From Monosporascus cannonballus (Eukaryota > Ascomycota > Sordariomycetes > Xylariales): DNA of 64,000 nucleotides. The stretch is taken from NCBI GenBank assembly GCA_004154925.1, contig QJNS01000108.1, positions 124,001 through 188,000 on the forward strand. The letters run 5' to 3'. Shown here piece after piece: positions 55,732 through 64,000 of this stretch. Positions within the stretch are counted from its first letter, which is position 1; each line of letters starts with the position of its first letter. Under the pieces are notes generated by a model. It ran no database searches, was not told where the DNA came from, and was given only the letters and a program-made list of their open reading frames with translations. The position numbers were made by a program, and so were the translations under genes.

Positions 55732-57676
55732 NNNNNNNNNAACCCCCCCCCCCCCCCCCCCCGAAGCAGGAGGGTGTAATATAGGAACGATATACATGTA
55801 TGCATGCGTCCTTCTCGAATATCATATAGGGCTTAGGGGGCGTCACGGCGCACTTAGGCATGAAAAGCAGCCTTTAGTATAGAAATATTGTTACCGTCTT
55901 TCGTTATGGATGGTTAGAGTCAGAAGTTTTTTTTTTTTTTCCTTTCTCCTTTCTGGCGTCGAGTCGGCATACCCCATGTACCGTGTGTACTTGCTTTATT
56001 GCCTAACGAGTCACTGTCGATATAATATTAGGCGAAGAGAGACTGAAAAAAAAAGAGAGGAAAAATCACCGCAGCTGTATTTACGACACAATATAGGATA
56101 TAGCCGTCGGCGATGTGGCAATACCCAGATAGACTCCGCGAAGAACAAACAGAAAGGCCGACGATGGGGTTGAGTCTCGTTATTGCGTGTCATTACCCGT
56201 TGCGCGACAAACCGGACCCTTACATTCTCTGGGCCCTCTTCGCCGTCCACCTACCCCTCTAGGTCTGGGGCGGAATCGCACTCTGTTTACTAGACAAGAT
56301 GGATAGGTAGACAACAATAGCTGCCAACTACCCACCTCTGCCCTTCCCTTCTCACTCGCAATGACTATCTACCCCTTCGTCACCGGGGACTCCCTTACCT
56401 ACATAGACCACCCGTCCCAGTAGTCAGCGTAATCCAACCGTCATCGCCCCGGCGACGCCCACTTCGCATCGGTGTATTTCTCGCGCGGGGGGCCCAAGCA
56501 GGCCAAGCATATGAGTCCTGTCGCCCGCCAACTCCTCCCCACCACCCCCCGAGGGTTTATTTATTTTCCCGCCTGTCTATTCGTAGATACGGTACGTACG
56601 AGTCGGCTGTAGTCCTACGCTAACTAACCAACCGAACTGAGATGGTCTTTCCTTGATGGCATCTGGTGATTCTGGGTGCTGTTGCCCTCGGCTAGGGAAG
56701 AAAGGCTGATGTCGGGTTCGCGGTAAGTGCTTAAGTGCTCCGTAAACTGCCATCTGAATGCAGTGGAGAATGTAGGGAGATGTTACTGTGTGGTATATAT
56801 CTGCGTTTCGCAATATGATTATGGGAGGTGCTTTTCCCCCTCCTTCAATGGGGTGATAAATAGGGGTTCCCTCCGCCTGCTTTGGACCGCCAGGAGATGT
56901 TCAGGGGAAGGGGTGGCAAGGGAGGGCAGAGAGCCGAAGGTCAAGTGGTCGGATATCGACCCCTATTCCCCAGAGTTTACGACCTGCGTATGTCGAGGAC
57001 TTCCCGGACGACCCCTACGTATGGGGCGCCCGAAGCGTATAATGCATACACTTGTCTACCTATCTCTGTTCTGTTTAATAGAAATGTCTGTTGTTCGGTC
57101 GTATCTCTCTTACTTCGCCAAAGCGAGGACCAACAGAAACGCGCAATATATTCTCTCTGCAAAGCGTATGGTTTATGGTTGATACAAGAGCGGTCTGCCG
57201 CACCTAGTTGCTATGCTAGCTATGGTATCATCCCCCCCCCCCCCCCTCTGAAGCAGTCTCGCAACTACCAAGCCGCTGCTTTCCGTTTCATTTCGATCAT
57301 CCTATTCTCGAGAGTTTCCCCTTTCGTGGCCGGGGCCTGCCCTGGAAGAAAAAGAAGAAAGACGGTAATGGTATGCTAAGACTGCCCGATGCGGTGTCAC
57401 CCAACACGCAGGCCCCAAAAAAAGGTATCATTTAGTATGACGACCGCCCCCTGCCTAACCCAATGCTGCAATCCTGATGTCTATACCAAAGAAAGTTGCA
57501 AATGAAGGCCCATCCGTAACTCCGCATTCCATGGAGGCTAGTAGCGATGATACACCGTTCCTTAATAGACGCCTACCCGCTGGCACTGATCGCATAGACC
57601 TCAAAACCAATTGAGTCGACAGTTGGATTCCACCCGTGTGCGTTACCGCATCTTTCTTCAAACACCCTCCATTGTC
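55612..57676. other. Intergenic region with an assembly gap
   Basis: About 2 kb between two convergent genes. It contains the homopolymer-flanked gap at 55643-55762. No gene is supported; open frames at 56.7-57.4 kb lack motifs. A second C run stands at 57231-57246 and T/A runs near 55927-55940 and 56046-56054. Confidence 0.55.
55643..55762. other. Assembly gap: 89 G, 9 N, then 20 C
   Basis: G from 55643 to 55731, N from 55732 to 55740, AA, and C from 55743 to 55762. The all-proline and all-glycine open frames across it are meaningless. True sequence and length here are unknown. Confidence 0.97.
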
Positions 57677-59278
57677 TCAACTGTCGCTCCTCCTTCCCAT
57701 AGTAACGTCACTTCGGCTCCTGTCCCTACCAGCGCCTTGGCGGATGGCATCATTGTAACTAGGAATGGGCGGGTTCGGCCTAATCGTAGCGGCAGAGGCG
57801 CCGCGGCTTCGAGGGCCCCGGATCAGTGGTACGCGCTCGCTTCCGGAATCGCTTGCTGCACTCTCGGCATCCGAATGTTCGGGGCTAGTGTATTCGGGCG
57901 GTGGTTGTGTCGCCTCACGCAGACTTAACCTCACGACATCGACCGTGTGATCCCCAGAGGCGCCGGGGACGTCATTGCTGCTGCTCGCTTCGCCTGTCTC
58001 ATCTGTCGGAACCAACTGCGCCAGAGAAATATCAGTAGGACTCCTCTGTGGCCCGGGGCTGGTAGGCGGTAGCACCCTGAAGTTCCCGCTTCTCGCTCGT
58101 GAATGACCGTGGTCTGGTATCGGGCCGCGGGTGGTGTAAGTCTGTATCGAATGAGAGTAGCTCCGACTCCTAGAGGGCGACCCGGAGTATTCATCTTTCC
58201 GTCGTCCCGTCTCAAGCAGGATACTGCCTTGTTCGCTACCGTAAGGGGGGGGCGGCGCCAGACTGCCAGTCATGGGGGCCAGACCCCATTTCTTGACATT
58301 GGCCTCGATGAAGACGAAGCCGGCTTGACCGAAATTGACGTGTACTACGCAAGGGCCATTGGCGCCGACAGAAGGGAAGAAGTTCTGCGACTTGAGGCCG
58401 TGGACCACATCTTCCAATCGCTTGCCATTGCGGGTGAAGAATATAGTGCCTGTACGAGGACGATAGCCAACGCCAATAACATCACCTTGTACGTATTGGG
58501 GACCATATTGGGTGGGCGTAAACGGTTGGTTATACCGTCGATGACCAGTAGACGTATACGCGACGGAATACTTGTGATATCCTAGGTGCAAGTGACGGGT
58601 TAACAGAAACTCATATATGCAGGGGCAAGTTTGCTGTCATACCAGGGAGTCTAAAGAGAGGATACGGCTTGGTGGCCATGCCGATGCTTATCAAAGTGTT
58701 TTCGGGTTTCTCGTAGATCTTCGCTTCCCAGTAGTAGACCTCGTTCTGCTTGGGCACTGGTAGATTGCTCATAACTGTGCACTCAGAATCGAAGAACTCG
58801 ATTTCGGTCCTCCCCTCGACGAAACAGTTGGCGATCTCCAATTCCGGCTCGAACTCCCACGCTGATACCCCTTTCTCCTGTATCGCTAGGTATTGTGATA
58901 ATGAAATGTCCGTCTGGACCGACTCGGGCGGATGTCCCTGTATATATGCTACGGTCACTTGTGAGCATGTCGTAATTGCTACGAGATGACCTCGAAATGT
59001 ACGGTGATGATTTTTTTTTTTCCTCCCTTACCTTTTGCTCTCAAGTACTCGGTCCTCTGCATATCATCCATAGACTCCAAGGCCTCAGCCTCCTCCCTCG
59101 CAAACGCTTGCTCGTCGTCATATTCACCGGGACGGCCGATGCGGTCAAGGAAGATGCGTCCCGAAGTCGTATAGCGGAAGAAGTAGATGACGAGGCAGAT
59201 AAGGGCTATCAGGAGGGCAGAGCCCAGGCTTGATAACAAGCCGATGATGACCCCGTTCATATCAATAGTAGATCGCAT
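57677..59278 (-). CDS. SSH4: Ssh4/Ear1-type endosomal Rsp5 adaptor with SPRY domain
   Basis: Exons complement(59032..59278), (58643..58957) and (57677..58581), 488 aa from the first clear in-frame ATG. The frame stays open upstream to about 59394 through a proline run (FSPPPPPPPPP), ending near a likely acceptor (branch cctaac, ccaacag at 59353). So one further 5' exon probably exists and the true start is unresolved. One membrane helix lies at about residues 9-34 (GVIIGLLSSLGSALLIALICLV). A SPRY/B30.2 domain (about 110-285) includes LAIQEKGVSAWEFEPELEIAN, NEVYYWEAKIYEKPENTLISIGM, YGPQYVQGDVIGVGYRP and GTIFFTRNGKRL. The disordered tail has two PPxY motifs (PPPY near residue 301, PPEY near 418), the WW-binding signal for Rsp5. 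In yeast Ssh4 and Ear1 direct membrane cargo to ubiquitination and vacuolar sorting. Confidence 0.88.
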
Positions 59279-61059
59279 TTCAACTAGTATCTCGCCTGTC
59301 TCGACGATGGTAGAGTTCGCGCCCGGTGGCGGTGGCGGTGGCGGTGGCGGTGAAAATGCAAAGCGACCTGTTGGGGACGTTTCCGTCACCGTAGTTAGGT
59401 CTCAGGCATCCGGAGGCAGGTTCGTCGAGGACGCGGACCTCGATTCGATTCTCAGTATCGGGGTATCGAGTCACAAACGAAGAAGAAGAAGAAGAAGAAG
59501 CAGCAGACAACGAGGTTTCAACGTAGGTAGGCGTTGAGCTAGGTTGGCAGACGATAGCTAGATGTGCATGAGGTGGGAAGTGCGAATAGCTGAGTGTCGT
59601 GTGCGTTGTATGGCTGGATCCTGTATCGACCTATATCATGCAACTCCCGCCGATATGGACAGGGCCTAGGCTTGATTCGGTTCTCTCTAGAAAAGCCAAG
59701 CCTGCTTGGGTCGGGTCTGCCGGAGACAGAGTTGATTCTTGTTGATAAAAAGGAAACCCGCTCTGAATTGAGTGTCTGGTCGAGATCGAAGCCGACGAGA
59801 GCTGAATTCAATCCTGCTACGTACGAGATGATATGCGACAAAAAGAAACAAAAAGGAAAAAAAAAAGGAAAATGAGAAGGATGGCTTGGTTGGAGATACC
59901 TAAGGGTCACACACACACAGAGTACACCCCTACGTGTTGCGTAACAGAGAAATAGGTGGAAGGAATTGGCCGAAGGGAAGATGGGGAGAACGAACTTCGA
60001 TGATTGCAGGCGCTGAGCTGGGCCAATAACGGATGACTAAATGGCATAAGTGGGAATGGCCTGGACGGGAAGATTGGGCAAGAACTCAAAGACCGCTACT
60101 GAAGGTAGAGCAGGTGGGGTTTGGTTTGCGCAGTGTTGTCGCCTGGGAACCGACCTAGCCACCGACATGGGAAACAACTTGGGGGACATGGAAGCTGCAT
60201 GCTTTGAGAGATACACCTATACCGAGGTAACGTCAATGTCCCTGAGCGATGAATTATGTCACCAAAAAGCCAAGCTATTAGTGCTAAGCGGCGAAACTCC
60301 CCACTAGTATAAGTACCTAGTACCTAGCTAAGTGACAACAAGGCGGCGGGGAAACAGGAGTTACGATACTGGGATTACCAGACTCGCGTTGCGTACTTGG
60401 ATCACTGCCAAGACGGATAATAATCGATCCCACCCACCAAATACCTAAAGGACTTTCTACCAAAGACCAACCGCTATAAGATACATCATCGCGTGCTCAA
60501 TACTTCCCATGTCTAGATATGTAACGAGAGTGTTTATTCCTAACTTTCAGTTTTGAATATTTACGTAATTCGTGCACACATGTATCTCTACCTTAGCCTC
60601 TGCAGATATAAGCGAGACAATATCCAGGGCTGCCGGGGTCTTGCCGCCATGTTCCATCAAGCACAGGAGTGCGCTTCGGTTGATCAAAAACCGGCCAGGG
60701 CTTCTTCTTTTGATACTAATTACGTGGGCTCTGACAGAGCCGCATAACCGCCACATTCGAGGGGCTTGGCAAGCGTTGTCGGGTCCGCAAGGCAGTGGCT
60801 ATAATACGGGCTTAATGGGTGTTATAATACCGACATCACCCCTACCATCACTCGATACTACGACCAGCACCGGGTATACGACGGCATTTGAAGCGCGCGC
60901 ATGTACATCTACCAGGACCCGGCAGTATGGCATCAAAAAAAAAAGAGAGTTAAACGTGACGAATATCTCTTGCTAGGCACAAAGTAGACTCATAAGCTAC
61001 CACGCGGGAAACCAATATGAATCACCATGTAGGTATGTAATCAGACTGAATAACAACAA
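59279..61059. other. Upstream region of SSH4 and intergenic DNA
   Basis: It contains the unresolved 5' part of the SSH4 gene (coding-like to about 59394; a TCT/GAA trinucleotide tract at 59480-59505) and then about 1.4 kb without a supportable gene. TAGGTA/TACCTA-type motifs stand near 60306-60330. Confidence 0.5.
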
Positions 61060-61680
61060 TCATCTCCGCGCAAAGGTATCGAGACTCCACCCATATGCCT
61101 CGGCGAGCTGCCGACCCCACGCTCGCGCTGTCCGCACGGGCACCTCGTCCCGGGGCTGGTGGAAATGCGTCGTTTTGCGCCACCCGCGCGCCCAGGCCTC
61201 GGTGCGAGGGACGAACGTGCGGCGCGACCCGCCGCCGTTCCCCAGCTCGAACCCGAGTGACTCCGTCATGGACTTGAAGTCTCCCCACGACAGCAGCGGC
61301 GTGCGGCGCTCGCCTCCTGGATCGTGGAACAGAGCCGCCACAACCGCCATGCCGCGGGCGTTTATGGCGTACGTCTGGCGTGGTGCCGGCGGAGGCGCCT
61401 GACCGCTGAACGGGTCGCCGTTCCCGACGGGCTCCTCAACGCTGGCTGGATCGGGTTGGTGGGACTCCCGGGTGTCGAGGTAATGGTGCATCTCCTCGTA
61501 TAGGGACTCTGGTGGTGGCGTTGCACCTTGATCAGATCCATCTCTAGGGATGCCCGGTCTCTAGAGCGGATCTAGGGCGGTTCTCAATCTATCGAGCATG
61601 GAGACAGAAAATGCGTCTAATTGCGCCCTCCATGGCTCCCGCCTACGAAGCGGATTGTCAGGGTTCTGACTAGGAGACAT
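61060..61680 (-). pseudogene. HicA-like-domain protein gene with one in-frame stop
   Basis: One reading frame runs from an ATG at 61680 (MSPSQNPDNPLRRREPWRAQ) to a stop at 61060, broken only by a TAG at 61561-61563. The frame is also open further upstream to 61815. The C-terminal 80 residues resemble the HicA-like fold found in some fungal proteins, after bacterial HicA mRNA interferases: a helix around DFKSMTESLGFEL, a GGSRRTFVP strand, THFHQPRDE and a final helix GRQLAEAYGWSLDTF. The N-terminal part is charged and disordered. The TAG follows CTC and would arise from one C-to-T change in a CpA context, as RIP does. I cannot exclude an unusual intron covering the stop, but no good donor lies nearby. 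The function of fungal HicA-like domains is not established. Confidence 0.45.
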
Positions 61681-63543
61681 TTCGCTATTTGAAATCTCCG
61701 TTCGACGAGTGTTGTTCAGTACTAGCAAGTCTGCTTCTCTAGTCGTCGTCTTACGTCTACGAAGTCTGTATGAAAGCGGGTGCCTCGGTTTAAATAGCCC
61801 TCTCTCACCTGACAAGATCCCCTTACACTGAGACTCAGCGAGAGTTGACCAGGGCGAGCGACACTTCTAAACAGCAGGCCGTCAATTTTCCTTTGAACGA
61901 ATCCGACGTTCCGGCGGTCCTCGGGGTTTGCCTGAGCGGAGAGGGGACTGGGATCCATCAACTCGTAATGTATTGCCTTTGTTCGCTGTGGTCGGATCGT
62001 TTCAACCTCGCGCACGATATATCTACGCCGTCTACGTGCCCGCTTGAGGCTTGCTCCTATGTTGCAAGACGCTGCTTGTTTGGTGGCCGCCGCGCTTTTC
62101 GTTTCCGTCACGTAGAAGCGAGTGGCGAGCTATATGCGAATTAAATGAAATCCGGCATAATTGACCTATAGGTAGCGACGTATATGTCTTACCTACCCCC
62201 AACTTCCGTGCGGATAAACGAAACGGTTGTTAACTGAGTGACTGGCCACGTGATACGTATGGAACCTTACGGTCACAACGGAAGGGAACCGGGCACGGAC
62301 AACCAGGAACCGGTACCCGGAACCTCCACCTCCAGATTCACTATAGATATATAATCCACTCATGTGCAGTACGATCAATCCATTAGCTTAATCAGATCTC
62401 GGGCGCCAGCAACTATCCAAAATTTCCTAGATATATTTCCTGCTTCATTAACCTACCCACCACACGCGGATAGGGGGGACCTAGGCTCCGGGCCTGTGCT
62501 AGGGATCTGGCTACGAAGCTTCATGTTTCGAGCTCATTTCTCTCTAACAGTGGTATAATATCCTAGGAACTAGCAACGTAGTCCGCCGCATGTGACCGAT
62601 CATTAGGTAGGTAGGTAGGTAGGTAGGTAGGAGGGTCAGATCGGTATAACGGACGTTGACGAGTACATGGATAAGTGCGAAGAGACAGGAAGCCTGAGCA
62701 CGAATGGTACCGGGGGCGGGCATCGATCGCAGTCAAACTTAAGACACGCACCTACCTCCGTGTGCCAACAGCTTCCCTCCGATACCTAGGTATCTAATGT
62801 GCATCCGTTTTATGTGCCTAGCTGACACGCTTGCTAACCAACGAAACGCCCACAAGTATTAAGTATACTTCTGGCGATGGTGAGAGGCCACCGCCCGAGT
62901 ACCAGGTAAAGCCATCCCGGCATCTGAACACTTCTCGACGCGCATGACGAAGTGACTGGATACGGACCGCTGCGAACCCCCTATTGTGCAAGTGGAAAAA
63001 GCATAATTAACCCCCAGCCATTCTATTAATAGCCGGACGGGCGTAGTTAGTATCAACTACCTGGTTACCTGCTCTTCCACATCCTTCCCTTTCCTTGCCA
63101 GCCTTAAAATCAACGCCGATTTCTTGTAGTCCGGGTATACATCAAATGCCCAAAGGCGCGCCCGCCGATCGGTTCATCAAAAGTGCCCTTCCTCCTGTAT
63201 GCAGCCCATAAACTGGTCGGAATAGACGTCAAAATATATGTCTATACATCGAGCCCGACGTGACAATTTCCTCTAGCGCGCAGAGACATAGTCCCCACTT
63301 GTTCCTATCCGTTTCTCCCTATCGGGAGCTGCAGAGCGGACTTACGTATTAGCCGTAATGCCGACAACATACCAGCACGGGAGGATGGGATCCGCGTCCG
63401 ATAGAGAATGGCCACATTACCAGGCGGCGACGAGATTACGTGTAGGATTATGCTGGGGGATGTGGGCGAATGGCCGGCTTCTTCCACCGGCCGACCGGCC
63501 TCCAGCTATCCTTCACCGGCGCGGAAATTGCCGAGCCCTTTTC
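61681..63543. other. Intergenic region
   Basis: No supportable gene. It holds a (TAGG)n tract (62604-62631), palindromic TACCTAGGTA at 62783-62792 and the 3' flank of the RS/RD-rich gene at the right edge. Confidence 0.5.
62604..62631. repeat. (TAGG)n microsatellite
   Basis: Seven tandem TAGG units. It is one of several GTAGGTA-type tracts in intergenic DNA of this window. Confidence 0.9.
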
Positions 63544-63999
63544 CTAGCGCGGACTACGGCTTCGTCTGCGACTGCGGCTCCGGTCCCTCCTACTGCCCCG
63601 GTCCCTGTCCCGCCGGGGCTCCGTGCTCCGGTCGCGGCGGCTCTGCCGGTCCCTGCTTCTTTCCCTATCGCGGTCTCTGTCCCTATCCTTGTCTCGACGG
63701 TCGTTCCTGTCCCGGTCCCTGTCTCGATCACGCTCGCGGTACTTGTCGATGCTAGGCCTGCGTGAATCCCTCTGGCGGTCCCTGTCGCGGTCCCTGTCCC
63801 GAGAGCGACGGCGTTCCCTATCACGATCGCGGTCGCGATCCTTATCCCGGCTGCGACTCCGGTCCCGCTCACGATCGCGGCGGCGACTGTGACTTCGGCT
63901 GCGACTACGGCGCCGTCGATCATCTTTGTCACGATCCCTATCTCTCGTGCGGTCGCGGTCGTTTGGACGGTAGCGATCAATCTCGTCCAGGGTGTACGT
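63544..63999 (-). CDS. C-terminus of an RS/RD-repeat protein, start outside window
   Basis: The frame is open from the window edge to TAG at 63544-63546, 151 residues. It starts YTLDEIDRYRPNDRDR and continues as almost pure Arg-Asp, Arg-Ser and Arg-Glu dipeptides, ending RSRSRRRSRSPR. Such tails are typical of nuclear pre-mRNA splicing factors, where the serines are phosphorylated and the region forms condensates. The domain that would name the protein lies beyond the right edge. Other long open frames over the same stretch (for example 63513-63980 minus, 63623-63892 plus) are shadows that read the repeat in other frames as Ala/Thr/Val or Leu/Ser. Confidence 0.72.
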   Translation of the reverse strand, partial: TYTLDEIDRYRPNDRDRTRDRDRDKDDRRRRSRSRSHSRRRDRERDRSRSRDKDRDRDRDRERRRSRDRDRDRDRQRDSRRPSIDKYRERDRDRDRDRNDRRDKDRDRDRDRERSRDRQSRRDRSTEPRRDRDRGSRRDRSRSRRRSRSPR

Positions 64000-64000
64000 G

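Noticed and set aside
55192..55861. Polyproline and polyglycine frames near 55.7 kb
   Set aside because: They translate a poly-G/N/poly-C assembly gap.
63513..63980. Ala/Thr/Val-rich frame at the right edge
   Set aside because: A frame-shifted reading of the RS/RD repeat; the Arg-Asp/Arg-Ser frame with a terminal RSRSPR is the biologically sensible one.

Overview
The window is nuclear DNA from a filamentous ascomycete (Pezizomycotina, probably Sordariomycetes). The protein genes are GC-rich and carry short introns of about 50-175 bp with GTANGT-like donors and CTAAC branch sites. Typical fungal families are present: a Zn2Cys6 regulator, Alb1, Ssh4, Ubp16-like and a Pdr16-like Sec14 protein. 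Two islands are extremely AT-rich, with transposon relics full of stop codons of the C-to-T / G-to-A kind left by repeat-induced point mutation (RIP). All exon models here were derived by hand from splice signals and reading-frame continuity.

Left third (1-26.8 kb): dolichol kinase (5' end outside the window), a Zn2Cys6 transcription factor, two small single-pass membrane proteins, a tail-anchored-looking membrane protein on the minus strand, a 3.1 kb AT-rich element with terminal inverted repeats (14.72-17.82 kb), a long gene-poor stretch with simple repeats, a two-exon cysteine-rich secreted protein that looks like an effector, a small conserved-looking protein whose first intron follows its ATG, the TRAPP subunit Trs31, and a Pdr16-like lipid transfer protein.

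Middle (27.0-36.5 kb): a 9.5 kb nest of transposons. A Fot1/pogo-type DNA transposon was entered by a copia-like LTR retrotransposon (164-165 bp LTRs, GATAT target duplication). That retrotransposon was then hit by a second Fot-type element inside one LTR (TA duplication) and by a 600 bp element containing 169 bp tandem repeats. The nest lies between the divergent PDR16-like and POL12 genes, which would otherwise share an intergenic region of about 0.5 kb.

Right part (36.8-64 kb): a housekeeping block with POL12 (DNA polymerase alpha subunit B), the splicing factor MFAP1, ALB1 (60S biogenesis) and the divergent ribosomal protein gene uL14/RPL23 (ten exons). A 4.3 kb region of degenerate coding-like fragments follows. 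Next come an Ubp16-like deubiquitinase, a triose-phosphate-type transporter containing a six-nucleotide micro-exon, an assembly gap between poly-G and poly-C runs, an Ssh4-type Rsp5 adaptor, a HicA-like-domain gene with one in-frame stop, and the C-terminus of an RS/RD-rich protein at the right edge.

Functionally the genes are mostly ordinary cell machinery: ER glycosylation, Golgi tethering, lipid transfer, replication, splicing, ribosome assembly and ubiquitin-dependent sorting. The unusual content is the transposon architecture, the island with inverted termini, the motif-rich divergent promoter between two 60S genes, and several small or broken lineage-specific genes.
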